Assembly (NCBI GenBank): GCA_014843695.1
Contig: CM026387.1
Span: 65,424,015-65,488,014, forward strand
Origin: Archivesica marissinica
Taxonomy: Eukaryota; Mollusca; Bivalvia; Venerida; Vesicomyidae
Length of the DNA stretch: 64,000 nucleotides
Reading direction: 5' to 3'
Of the stretch, positions 12,008 through 26,237 are shown piece by piece; the first letter of the stretch is position 1, and the number at the start of each line of letters is the position of its first letter. The translations under genes and the position numbers were made by a program. A model generated the notes under the pieces. It saw only the letters and a program-made list of their open reading frames with translations. It searched no databases and had not been told where the DNA came from.

Positions 12008-12480
12008 ACTGTAAACATAAACACATGCTGTAAACACAAACACATAATGTAAGCATAAACACATGATATAAGCACAACACATGATGTAAGCATAAACACA
12101 TGATGTAAGCACAAACAAATGATGTAAGCACACACACACATGATGTAAGCACAAACACATACTGTAAGCACAAACACATGGTGTAAGCACACAAACACAT
12201 GATGTAAGCACACCCACACATGATGTAAGCATAAACACATACTGTAAACATAAACACATGCTGTAAACACAAACACATAATGTAAGCATAAACACATGAT
12301 ATAAGCACAACACATGATGTAAGCATAAACACATGATGTAAGCACAAACAAATGATGTAAGCACAAACACATGATGTAAGCATAAACACCTACTGTAACC
12401 ACAAACACATACTGTAAGCACAAACACATGATGTAAGCACAAACACATGCTGTAAGCACAAACACATGCTGTAAGCACAA
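12008..12480. repeat. 233-bp block duplication inside the 19-bp array
   Basis: The unusual run of variants starting ACTGTAAACATAAAC at 12008 is repeated at 12241, including the rare CAACACATG deletion unit and the ACAAACAAATGATG unit. Similar blocks recur near 14140-14340 and 30350-30530. Confidence 0.8.
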
Positions 12481-15400
12481 ACACATGATGTAAGCACACA
12501 CACATGATGTAAGCATAAACACATGATGTAAGCATAAACACATGATGTAAGCACAAACATGATGTAAGCATAAACACATGTTGTAAGCACAAACACATAC
12601 TGTAAGCACACAAACATGATGTAAGCACAAACACATGATGTAAGCACACAAACATGATGTAAGCATAAACACATGTTGTAAGCACAAACACATACTGTAA
12701 GCACACAAACATGATGTAAGCACAAACACATGATGTAAGCACACAAACATGATGTAAGCATAAACACATGATGTAAGCATAAACACATGATGTAAGCACA
12801 AACATGATGTAAGCATAAACACATACTGTAAGCACAAACACATGCTGTAAGCACAAACACATACTGTAAGCACAAACACATGATGTAAGCATAAACACAT
12901 ACTGTAAGCACAAACACATGATGTAAGCATAAACACACATGATGTAAGCACAAACACATGCTGTAAGCACAAACACATGATGTAAGCACACACACACATG
13001 ATGTAAGCACAAACACATGGTGTAAGCACACACACACATGATGTAAGCACACACACACATGATGTAAGCACAGACACATACTGTAAGCATAAACACATGG
13101 TGTAAGCACACAAACACATGATGTAAGCACACAAACACATGATGTAAGCACAAACACATACTGTAAGCACAGACACATGGTGTAAGCACACACACACACA
13201 CATGCTGTAAGCACACACACACATGATGCAAGCACAAACACATACTGTAAGCATAAACACATGGTGTAAGCACACACACACACACACACATGCTGTAAGC
13301 ACAAACACATACTGTAAGCACAAACACATGGTGTAAGCATACAAACACATGATGTAAGCACAAACACATGATCTAAGCACAAACACATGATGTAAGCACA
13401 AACACATGATGTAAGTATAAACACATACTGTAAGCACAAACACATGATGTATGCACAAACACATGATGTATGCACAAACACATGATGTAAGCACAAACAA
13501 ATGATGTAAGCACAAATACATACTGAAACCACAAACACATGATGTATGCACAAAGTCATGATGTAAGCACAAACACATGATGTAAACACAAACACATACT
13601 GTAAGCACAAACACATGATGTATGCACAAACACATGATGTATGCACAAACACATGATGTAAGCACAAACACATGATGTATGCACAAACACATGATGTAAG
13701 TATAAACACATGCTGTAAGCACAAACACATGATGTATGCACAAACACATGATGTAAGCACAAACACATGATGTAAGCACAAACACATGATGTAAGCACAC
13801 CATGTGTAAGCACACACACACATGTAAGGACACACACACATGATGTAAGCACAAACACATACTGTAAGCACACACACACATGATGTAAGCACAAACACAT
13901 ACTGTAAGCATAAACACATGGTGTAAGCACACAAACACATGATGTAAGCACAAACACATACTGTATGCACAAACACATGGTGTATGCACACAAACACATG
14001 ATGTAAGCACAAACACATGATGTAAGCACACAAACACATACTGTAAGCACAAACACATACTGTAAGCACACACACATGGTATAAGCACACACACACATGA
14101 TGTAAGCACACCCACACATGATGTAAGCATAAACACATACTGTAAACATAAACACATGCTGTAAACACAAACACATGATGTAATCATAAACACATACTGT
14201 AAGCCCAAACACATGATGTAAGCATAAATACATGATATAAGCACAAACACATGATGTAAGCATAAACACATGATGTAAGCACAAACAAATGATGTAAGCA
14301 CAAACACATGATGTAAGCATAAACACCTACTGTAACCACAAACACATACTGTAAGCACAAACACATGATGTAAGCACAAACACATGCTGTAAGCACAAAC
14401 ACATGCTGTAAGCACAAACACATGATGTAAGCACACACACATGATGTAAGCATAAACACATGATGTAAGCACACACACATGATGTAAGCATAAACACATG
14501 ATGTAAGCACACACACATGATGTAAGCATAAACACATGATGTAAGCATAAACACATGATGTAAGCACAAACATGATGTAAGCATAAACACATGATGTAAG
14601 CATAAACACATACTGTAAGCACAAACACATGCTGTAAGCATAAACACACATGATGTGAGCACAAACACATGCTGTAAGCACAAACACATGATGTAAGCAC
14701 AAACACATACTGTAAGCACAAACACATGGTGTAAGCACACACACACACATGATGTAAGCACACACACACATGATGCAAGCACAAACACATACTGTAAGCA
14801 TAAACACATGGTGTAAGCACACACACATGCTGTAAGCACAAACACATACTGTAAGCACAAACACATGGTGTAAGCACACAAACACATGATGTAAGCACAC
14901 ACACACATGATGTAAGCACAAACACATACTGTAAGCATAAACACATACTGTAAGCACAAACATATAATGTAAGCACAAACACATGATATAAGCACAAACA
15001 CATACTGTAAGCACAAACACATACTGTAAGCACAAACACATGATGTAAGCACAAACACATGATGTAAGCACAAACACATGATGTAAGCACAAACACATGC
15101 TGTAAGCACAAACACATGATGTAAGCACAAACACATGATGTAAGCACAAACACATGATGTAAGCACAAACACATACTGTAAGCATAAACACATACTGTAA
15201 GCACAAACACATACTGTAAGCATAAACACATGATGTAAGCACAAACACATGATGTAAGCACAAACACATGATGTAAGCACAAACACATGATGTAAGCACA
15301 AACACATACTGTAAGCATAAACACATGATGTAAGCACAAACACATGCTGTAAGCACAAACACATGATGTAAGCACAAACACATGATGTAAGCACAACACA

Positions 15401-18400
15401 TATGTAAGCACAAACACATACTGTAAGCACAAACACATGTGTAAGCACACAACACATGATGTAAGCACAACACACATGATGTAAGCACAAACACATACTG
15501 TAAGCATAAACACATGGTGTAAGCACACACACACATGATGTAAGCACAAACACATACTGTAAGCATAAACACATATTGTAAGCACAAACATATACTGTAA
15601 GCACAAACACATACTGTAAGCACAAACACATGATGTAAGCACAAACACATGATGTAAGCACAAACACATGATGTAAGCACAAACACATGCTGTAAGCACA
15701 AACACATGATGTAAGCATAAACATATGATGTAAGCACAAACACATGACGTAAGCACAAACACATGATGTAAGCATAAACACATGATGTAAGCACAAACAC
15801 ATGATGTAAGCACAAACACATACTGTAAGCATAAACACATACTGTAAGCACAAACACATACTGTAAGCATAAACACATGATGTAAGCACAAACACATGCT
15901 GTAAGCACAAACACATGATGTAAGCACGAACACAAACACATGATGTAAGCACAAACACATACTGTAAGCATAAACACATGATGTAAGCACAAACACATGA
16001 TGTAAGCATAAACACATGATGTAAGCACAAACACATACTGTAAGCACAAACACATGATGTAAGCATAAACATATGATGTAAGCACAAACACATGCTGTAA
16101 GCACAAACACATGATGTAAGCATAAACACATGATGTAAGCATAAACACATGATGTAAGCACAAACACATACTGTAAGCATAAACACATACTGTAAGCACA
16201 AACACATGGTGTAAGCACACACACACATGATGTAAGCACACACACACATGATGTAAGCACAAACACATACTGTAAGCATAAACACATGGTGTAAGCACAC
16301 ACACACATGCTGTAAGCACAAACACATACTGTAAGCACAAACACATGGTGTAAGCACACAAACACATGATGTAAGCACACACACACACATGATGTAAGCA
16401 CAAACACATACTGTAAGCATAAACACATACTGTAAGCACAAACACATACTGTAAGCACAAACACATGATGTAAGCACAAACATATGATGTAAGCACAAAC
16501 ACATGATGTAAGCACAAACACATGCTGTAAGCACAAACACATGATGTAAGCACAAACACATGATGTAAGCACAAACACATGATGTAAGCACAAACACATA
16601 CTGTAAGCATAAACACATACTGTAAGCACAAACACATACTGTAAGCATAAACACATGATGTAAGCACAAACACATGATGTAAGCATAAACACATGATGTA
16701 AGCACAAACACATGATGTAAGCACAAACACATACTGTAAGCATAAACACATACTGTAAGCACAAACACATACTGTAAGCATAAACACATGATGTAAGCAC
16801 AAACACATGCTGTAAGCACAAACACATGATGTAAGCACAAACACATGATGTAAGCACAAACACATACTGTAAGCATAAACACATGATGTAAGCACAAACA
16901 CATGATGTAAGCATAAACACATGATGTAAGCACAAACACATACTGTAAGCACAAACACATGATGTAAGCATAAACACATGATGTAAGCACAAACACATGA
17001 CGTAAGCACACACACATGATGTAAGCATAAACACATGATGTAAGCACAAACACATACTGTAAGCATAAACACATGGTGTAAGCACACACACATGATGTAA
17101 GCACAAACACATACTGTAAGCACAAACACATGGTGTAAGCACACAAACACATGATGTAAGCACACACACACACACATGATGTAAGCACAAACACATACTG
17201 TAAGCATAAACACATTCTGTAAGCACAAACATATACTGTAAGCACAAACACATGATATAAGCACAAACACATACTGTAAGCACAAACACATACTGTAAGC
17301 ACAAACACATGATGTAAGCACAAACATATGATGTAAGCACAAACACATGATGTAAGCACAAACACATGCTGTAAGCACAAACACATGTTGTAAGCACAAA
17401 CACATGATGTAAGCACAAACACATGATGTAAGCACAAACACATATTGTAAGCATAAACACATACTGTAAGCACAAACACATACTGTAAGCATAAACACAT
17501 GATGTAAGCACAAACACATGATGTAAGCATAAACACATGATGTAAGCACAAACACATGATGTAAGCACAAACACATACTGTAAGCATAAACACATACTGT
17601 AAGCACAAACACATACTGTAAGCATAAACACATGATGTAAGCACAAACACATGCTGTAAGCACAAACACATGATGTAAGCACAAACACAAACACATGATG
17701 TAAGCACAAACACATACTGTAAGCATAAACACATGATGTAAGCACAAACACATGATGTAAGCATAAACACATGATGTAAGCACAAACACATACCGTAAGC
17801 ACAAACACATGATGTAAGCATAAACACATGATGTAAGCACAAACACATGATGTAAGCACAAACACATGATGTAAGCATAAACACATGATGTAAGCATAAA
17901 CACATGATGTAAGCACAAACACATACTGTAAGCATAAACACATACTGTAAGCACAAACACATACTGTAAGCATAAACACATGATGTAGGCACAAACACAT
18001 ACTGTAAGCACAAACACATGATGTAAGCACAAACACATAATGTAAGCACAAACACATGATGTAAGCACAAACACATAATGTAAGCACAAACACATGATGT
18101 AAGCATAAACACCTACTGTAAGCACAAACACATACTGTAAGCACAAACACATGATGTAAGCACAAACACATGCTGTAAGCACAAACACATGCTGTAAGCA
18201 CAAACACATGATGTAAGCACAAACACATGGTGTAAGCACAAACACATACTGTAAGCACAAACACATGATGTAAGCACAAACACATGATGTAAGCACAAAC
18301 ACATGGTATAAGCACAAACACATGATGTAAGCATAAACACATGATGTAAGCATAAACACATGATGTAAGCATAAACACATGATGTAAGCACAAACACATA

Positions 18401-21400
18401 CTGTAAGCACAAACACATGATGTAAGCATAAACACATGATGTAAGCACAAACACATGATGTAAGCACAAACACATGATGTAAGCATAAACACATGATGTA
18501 AGCATAAACGCATGATGTAAGCACAAACACATGATGTAAGCACAAACACATACTGTAAGCATAAACACATACTGTAAGCACAAACACATACTGTAAGCAT
18601 AAACACATGATGTAGGCACAAACACATACTGTAAGCACACACACATGATGTAAGCACAAACACATGATGTAAGCACAAACACATACTGTAAGCATAAACA
18701 CATGATGTAGGCACAAACACATACTGTAAGCACAGACACATGATGTAAGCACAAACACATACTGTAAGCATAAACACATACTGTAAGCACAAACACATAC
18801 TGTAAGCATAAACACATGATGTAAGCACAAACACATAATGTAAGCACAAACACATGATGTAAGCACAAACACATGATGTAAGCACAAACACATGATGTAA
18901 GCATAAACACCTACTGTAAGCACAAACATATACTGTAAGCACAAACACATGATGTAAGCACAAACACATGCTGTAAGCACAAACACATGCTGTAAGCACA
19001 AACACATGATGTAAGCACAAACACATGGTGTAAGCACAAACACATACTGTAAGCACAAACACATGATGTAAGCACAAACACATGATGTAAGCACAAACAC
19101 ATACTGTATGTATAAACACATGATGTAAGCACAAACAAATGATGTAAGCACAAACACATGATGTAAGCACAAACACATGATGTAAGCATAAACACATGAT
19201 GTAAGCACAAACACATGATGTAAGCACAAACACATACTGTAAGCACAAACACATGATATAAGCACACACACATGATGTAAGCACAAACACATGATGTAAG
19301 CACAAACACATACTGTAAGCACAAACACATGATGTAAGCACAAACACATGCTGTAAGCACAAACACATGCTGTAAGCACAAACACATGATGTAAGCACAA
19401 ACACATGATGTAAGCACAAACACATGATGTAAGCATAAACACATGATGTAAGCACAAACACATACTGTAAGCACAAACACATGATGTAAGCATAACACAC
19501 ATTATGTAAGCACAAACACATGACGTAAGCACAAACACATGATGTAAGCATAAACACATGATGTAAGCATAAACACATGATGTAAGCACAAACACATACT
19601 GTAAGCATAAACACATACTGTAAGCACAAACACATACTGTAAGCATAAACACATGATGTAGGCACAAACACATACTGTAAGCACAAACACATGATGTAAG
19701 CACAAACACATGATGTAAGCACAAACACATACTGTAAGCATAAACACATGATGTAGGCACAAACACATACTGTAAGCACAAACACATGATGTAAGCACAA
19801 ACACATGATGTAAGCACAAACACATGATGTAAGCACAAACACATACTGTAAGCATAAACACATGATGTAGGCACAAACACATACTGTAAGCACAAACACA
19901 TGATGTAAGCACAAACACATGCTGTAAGCACAAACACATACTGTAAGCACAAACACATACTGTAAGCATAAACACATGATGTAAGCACAAACACATAATG
20001 TAAGCACAAACACATGATGTAAGCACAAACACATGATGTAAGCATAAACACATGATGTAAGCACAAACACATGATGTAAGCATAAACACATGATGTAAGT
20101 ATAAACACATGATGTAAGCACAAACACATGATGTAAGCACAAACACATGCTGTAAGCACAAACACATGATCTAAGCACAAACACATGATCTAAGCACAAA
20201 CACATGATGTAAGCACAAACACATACTGTAAGCACAAACATATCATGTAAGCACAAACACATGATGTAAGCACAAACATATACTGTAAGTATAAACACAT
20301 GATGTATGCACAAACACATGATGTATGCACACACACATGATGTAAGAACAAACACATGATGTATGCACAAACACATGATGTATGCACAAACACATGATGT
20401 AAGTATAAACACATGCTGTAAGCACAAACACATGCTGTAAGCACACACACACATGATGTAAGCACACAAACACATGATGTAAGCACAAACACATACTGTA
20501 AGCATAAACACATGGTGTAAGCACACACACACATGATGTAAGCACAAACACATACTGTAAGCACAAACACATGGTGTAAGCACAAACACATGATGTAAGC
20601 ACACACACACACATGATGTAAGCACAAACACATACTGTAAGCATAAACACATACTGTAAGCACAAACACATACTGTAAGCACAAACACATGATGTAAGCA
20701 CAAACACATACTGTAAGCACAAACACATACTGTAAGCACAAACACATGATGTAAGCACAAACACATGATGTAAGCACAAACACATGATGTAAGCACAAAC
20801 ACATGATGTAAGCACAAACACATGATGTAAGCACAAACACATGATGTAAGCACAAACACATGCTGTAAGCACAAACACATGATGTAAGCACAAACACATG
20901 ATGTAAGCACAAACACATGGTGTAAGCACACACACACATGATGTAAGCACACACACACATGATGTAAGCACAAACACATGATGTAAGCACAAACACATGA
21001 TGTAAGCACAAACACATGATGTAAGCACAAACACATGATGTAAGCACAAACACATGCTGTAAGCACAAACACATGATGTAAGCACAAACACATACTGTAA
21101 GCACAAACACATGATGTAAGCACAAACACATGATGTAAGCACAAACACATGATGTAAGCACAAACACATACTGTAAGCACAAACACATGATGTAAGCACA
21201 AACACATACTGTAAGCACAAACACATGATGTAAGCACAAACACATGATGTAAGCACAAACACATACTGTAAGCATAAACACATGATGTAAGCACAAACAC
21301 ATGATGTAAGCACAAACACATGATGTAAGCACAAACACATGATGTAAGCACAAACACATGATGTAAGCATAAACACATACTGTAAGCACAAACACATGAT

Positions 21401-22193
21401 GTATGCACAAACACATGATGTAAGCACACACACATGATGTAAGCACAAACACATGATGTAAGCACAAACACATGATGTAAGCACAAACACATGATGTAAG
21501 CACAAACACATGATGTAAGCACAAACACATGATGTAAGCACAAACACATACTGTAAGCACAAACACATGATGTAAGCACAAACACATGATGTAAGCACAA
21601 ACACATGATGTACGCACAAACACATGATGTACGCACAAACACATGATGTAAGCACAAACACATACTGTAAGCACAAACACATGATCTAAGCACAAACACA
21701 TGATGTAAGCACAAACACATACTGTAAGCACAAACATATGATGTAAGCACAAACACATGATGTAAGCACAAACATATACTGTAAGTATAAACACATGATG
21801 TATGCACAAACACATGATGTATGCACACACACATGATGTAAGAACAAACACATGATGTATGCACAAACACATGATGTATGCACAAACACATGATGTAAGT
21901 ATAAACACATGCTGTAAGCACAAACACATGATGTAAGCACACAAACACATGATGTAAGCACAAACACATACTGTAAGCACAAACACATGGTGTAAGCACA
22001 CACACACATCATGTAAGCACACACACACATGATGTAAGCACAAACACATACTGTAAGCATAAACACATGGTGTAAGCACACACACACATGATGTAAGCAC
22101 AAACACATACTGTAAGCACAAACACATGGTGTAAGCACACAAACACATGATGTAAGCACACACACACATGATGTAAGCACAAACACATACTGC

Positions 22194-23193
22194 NNNNNNN
22201 NNNNNNNNNNNNNNNNNNNNNNNNNNNNNNNNNNNNNNNNNNNNNNNNNNNNNNNNNNNNNNNNNNNNNNNNNNNNNNNNNNNNNNNNNNNNNNNNNNNN
22301 NNNNNNNNNNNNNNNNNNNNNNNNNNNNNNNNNNNNNNNNNNNNNNNNNNNNNNNNNNNNNNNNNNNNNNNNNNNNNNNNNNNNNNNNNNNNNNNNNNNN
22401 NNNNNNNNNNNNNNNNNNNNNNNNNNNNNNNNNNNNNNNNNNNNNNNNNNNNNNNNNNNNNNNNNNNNNNNNNNNNNNNNNNNNNNNNNNNNNNNNNNNN
22501 NNNNNNNNNNNNNNNNNNNNNNNNNNNNNNNNNNNNNNNNNNNNNNNNNNNNNNNNNNNNNNNNNNNNNNNNNNNNNNNNNNNNNNNNNNNNNNNNNNNN
22601 NNNNNNNNNNNNNNNNNNNNNNNNNNNNNNNNNNNNNNNNNNNNNNNNNNNNNNNNNNNNNNNNNNNNNNNNNNNNNNNNNNNNNNNNNNNNNNNNNNNN
22701 NNNNNNNNNNNNNNNNNNNNNNNNNNNNNNNNNNNNNNNNNNNNNNNNNNNNNNNNNNNNNNNNNNNNNNNNNNNNNNNNNNNNNNNNNNNNNNNNNNNN
22801 NNNNNNNNNNNNNNNNNNNNNNNNNNNNNNNNNNNNNNNNNNNNNNNNNNNNNNNNNNNNNNNNNNNNNNNNNNNNNNNNNNNNNNNNNNNNNNNNNNNN
22901 NNNNNNNNNNNNNNNNNNNNNNNNNNNNNNNNNNNNNNNNNNNNNNNNNNNNNNNNNNNNNNNNNNNNNNNNNNNNNNNNNNNNNNNNNNNNNNNNNNNN
23001 NNNNNNNNNNNNNNNNNNNNNNNNNNNNNNNNNNNNNNNNNNNNNNNNNNNNNNNNNNNNNNNNNNNNNNNNNNNNNNNNNNNNNNNNNNNNNNNNNNNN
23101 NNNNNNNNNNNNNNNNNNNNNNNNNNNNNNNNNNNNNNNNNNNNNNNNNNNNNNNNNNNNNNNNNNNNNNNNNNNNNNNNNNNNNNNNNNNNN
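22194..23193. other. Assembly gap, 1000 N
   Basis: Exactly 1000 unknown bases between the 19-bp array and the second 56-bp array. It is the same round size as the first gap. The contig between the two gaps repeats the content of the contig to the right. Confidence 0.99.
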
Positions 23194-25356
23194 GCCACCT
23201 GAATAGTTCCCTAACATGAAGGAACTGGAGAAACACTGACCTTCAGCAAGCCACCTGAATAGTTCCCTAACATGAAGGAACTGGAGAAACACTGACCTTC
23301 AGCAAGCCACCTGAATAGTTCCCTAACATGAAGGAACTGGAGAAACACTGACCTTCAGCAAGCCACCTGAATAGTTCCCTAACATGAAGGAACTGGAGAA
23401 ACACTGACCTTCAGCAAGCCACCTGAATAGTTCCCTAACATGAAGGAACTGGAGAAACACTGACCTTCAGCAAGCCACCTGATAGTTCCCTAACATGAAG
23501 GAACTGGAGAAACACTGACCTTCAGCAAGCCACCTGTATAGTTCCCTAACATGAAGGAACTGGAGAAACACTGACCTTCAGCAAGCCACCTGAATAGTTC
23601 CCTAACATGAAGGAACTGGAGAAACACTGACCTTCAGCAAGCCACCTGAATAGTTCCCTAACATGAAGGAACTGGAGAAACACTGACCTTCAGCAAGCCA
23701 CCTGTATAGTTCCCTAACATGAAGGAACTGGAGAAACACTGACCTTCAGCAAGCCACCTGAATAGTTCCCTAACATGAAGGAACTGGAGAAACACTGACC
23801 TTCAGCAAGCCACCTGAATAGTTCCCTAACATGAAGGAACTGGAGAAACACTGACCTTCAGCAAGCCACCTGAATAGTTCCCTAACATGAAGGAACTGGA
23901 GAAACACTGACCTTCAGCAAGCCACCTGAATAGTTCCCTAACATGAAGGAACTGGAGAAACACTGACCTTCAGCAAGCCACCTGAATAGTTCCCTAACAT
24001 GAAGGAACTGGAGAAACACTGACCTTCAGCAAGCCACCTGTATAGTTCCCTAACATGAAGGAACTGGAGAAACACTGACCTTCAGCAAGCCACCTGAATA
24101 GTTCCCTAACATGAAGGAACTGGAGAAACACTGACCTTCAGCAAGCCACCTGAATAGTTCCCTAACATGAAGGAACTGGAGAAACACTGACCTTCAGCAA
24201 GCCACCTGTATAGTTCCCTAACATGAAGGAACTGGAGAAACACTGACCTTCAGCAAGCCACCTGTATAGTTCCCTAACATGAAGGAACTGGAGAAACACT
24301 GACCTTCAGCAAGCCACCTGAATAGTTCCCTAACATGAAGGAACTGGAGAAACACTGACCTTCAGCAAGCCACCTGAATAGTTCCCTAACATGAAGGAAC
24401 TGGAGAAACACTGACCTTCAGCAAGCCACCTGAATAGTTCCCTAACATGAAGGAACTGGAGAAACACTGACCTTCAGCAAGCCACCTGTATAGTTCCCTA
24501 ACATGAAGGAACTGGAGAAACACTGACCTTCAGCAAGCCACCTGAATAGTTCCCTAACATGAAGGAACTGGAGAAACACTGACCTTCAGCAAGCCACCTG
24601 AATAGTTCCCTAACATGAAGGAACTGGAGAAACACTGACCTTCAGCAAGCCACCTGAATAGTTCCCTAACATGAAGGAACTGGAGAAACACTGACCTTCA
24701 GCAAGCCACCTGAATAGTTCCCTAACATGAAGGAACTGGAGAAACACTGACCTTCAGCAAGCCACCTGTATAGTTCCCTAACATGAAGGAACTGGAGAAA
24801 CACTGACCTTCAGCAAGCCACCTGAATAGTTCCCTAACATGAAGGAACTGGAGAAACACTGACCTTCAGCAAGCCACCTGAATAGTTCCCTAACATGAAG
24901 GAACTGGAGAAACACTGACCTTCAGCAAGCCACCTGAATAGTTCCCTAACATGAAGGAACTGGAGAAACACTGACCTTCAGCAAGCCACCTGAATAGTTC
25001 CCTAACATGAAGGAACTGGAGAAACACTGACCTTCAGCAAGCCACCTGAATAGTTCCCTAACATGAAGGAACTGGAGAAACACTGACCTTCAGCAAGCCA
25101 CCTGAATAGTTCCCTAACATGAAGGAACTGGAGAAACACTGACCTTCAGCAAGCCACCTGAATAGTTCCCTAACATGAAGGAACTGGAGAAACACTGACC
25201 TTCAGCAAGCCACCTGAATAGTTCCCTAACATGAAGGAACTGGAGAAACACTGACCTTCAGCAAGCCACCTGTATAGTTCCCTAACATGAAGGAACTGGA
25301 GAAACACTGACCTTCAGCAAGCCACCTGAATAGTTCCCTAACATGAAGGAACTGGA
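23194..25356. repeat. 56-bp minisatellite array, copy 2
   Basis: About 38 units of the same 56-bp sequence as 4216-5637, more uniform, with full-length units almost throughout. It ends at the same base before the shared unique sequence (ACACCAACAATGGG). Confidence 0.97.
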
Positions 25357-25441
25357 CACCAACAATGGGATACAAACTACATGTATGATATGACTGGTTG
25401 CATCATTTAGAACTAATATACAAAACAGTAATTTAACAATA

Positions 25442-25682
25442 TTAACCCATTCAACACCAAGTAACTGACATGGACTGGTCCATGATATTCATAAACCAAT
25501 AAATGAATCAGAAAATCACATTTGGACAAGTTCATTTATCAAAATGGGTAATTATGTCTAAAAATAGTCATATAACTGGCAAAAAGTGCAGATCCTGATG
25601 AGACGGCTCGTCACGAGCCGGCTCATCTGGATCTACACTTTTTGTAAGCCTATTTAGAGGTCTGTGGTGTTGAAAGGGTTAA
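25442..25682 (+). mobile_element. TTAA-flanked MITE, family P (duplicate of 5723-5963)
   Basis: Base-for-base the same element at a constant offset of 19719 from the first copy, so it was duplicated with its surroundings rather than inserted independently. Confidence 0.88.
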
Positions 25683-25702
25683 AAAGGGCCAGCATTAATT
25701 AC

Positions 25703-25840
25703 CTGATTCTTCGGCCCAATAGACGGTTTTCCCTTGCCAAGTTCGTAACTTTCCCTCAGCCAGATAATGGCTTCACTCAACAGCTTGTGCTGATACAGTT
25801 CTACGCCAGTGTTGTAACACAGCATAGACAGAAACGATGC
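25703..25840 (-). CDS. TEX11: TEX11-like exon I, second copy
   Basis: Same 46-codon exon, acceptor (TTGTCAG) and donor (GTAATT) as at 5984-6121. In this contig it follows exon H (27312-27392) with compatible phase. The encoded helices carry LCYNTGVELYQHK and IIWLRESYELG, the TPR-like motif typical of TEX11/SPO22. The remaining two thirds of the protein should lie downstream on the sense strand, but that direction runs into the 56-bp array and the gap. This copy belongs to the contig that also holds exons A to H, so I regard it as the primary one. Confidence 0.92.
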
Positions 25841-25860
25841 CTGACAACAAGGTAAAATAA

Positions 25861-26237
25861 AGTGGAAGTCATGATAGCGCAGTGGATGCGCGTTCGCTGC
25901 AGGTGCGAATGGACTGGAGTTTGAGTCTCGCTGGAGCCGTTACAATTATGCCCTTAGGCAAGGCATTTAAATTCCACATTGCCTCCTCTCTCTCCCTCGT
26001 GGCGATGGATTCCATCAGGATTGATGTCTTGAGAGTGATTAATATAAGTTGTAATATAAATTTATTTTAGCTCGATTGCGAAACAAGTTCTTACAACTTA
26101 TATTAATCACTCTCAAGACCTCCTTCCTGATGGAATCCATCGCCACGAGGGAGAGAGAAGTGGCAACGTGGAATTTAAATGCCTTGCCTAAGGGCACAAT
26201 CGTAACGGCTCCAGCAGGGCTCAAACTCCGGGCCTTT
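25861..26237. mobile_element. Tail-to-tail SINE-A pair (duplicate of 6142-6518)
   Basis: Same plus copy (25861-26054) and minus copy (26055-26237) as in the first contig. One base differs (C at 6338, T at 26057). Confidence 0.85.

Larger units (their letters stand above)
7354..22193 (-). repeat. Giant 19-bp minisatellite array at the exon H acceptor, copy 1
   Basis: About 780 units of 19 bp, on the plus strand ACAAACACATGATGTAAGC; on the sense strand the unit contains TGTGTTTGTGCTTACATCA. Common variants: CTGTAAG for ATGTAAG, which creates CTTACAG on the sense strand; GCATAAAC for GCACAAAC; GTATAAAC; TGGTGTAAG; and CA-expanded units. Sense-strand frames lack stops, giving open frames up to 4035 codons with a 19-residue period (Cys-, Leu-, Val- and His-rich). 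These are intronic. The array is interrupted by the gap at its upstream end. Longer-period patterns occur at several places. Confidence 0.97.

Noticed and set aside
9898..22005. 4035-codon minus-strand open frame, a giant Cys/Leu/Val-rich repeat protein
   Set aside because: It is a 19-bp satellite lacking stops in every sense frame, lies in an intron directly before a splice acceptor, and has many equivalent frames. Nothing favours one of them as coding.
7354..22193. CRISPR-like array
   Set aside because: Units are contiguous 19-mers with point variants, no unique spacers and no cas genes, in a eukaryotic intron.
20190..23236. Open frames running across the N gaps (also 2938-4331)
   Set aside because: They exist only because unknown bases contain no stop.
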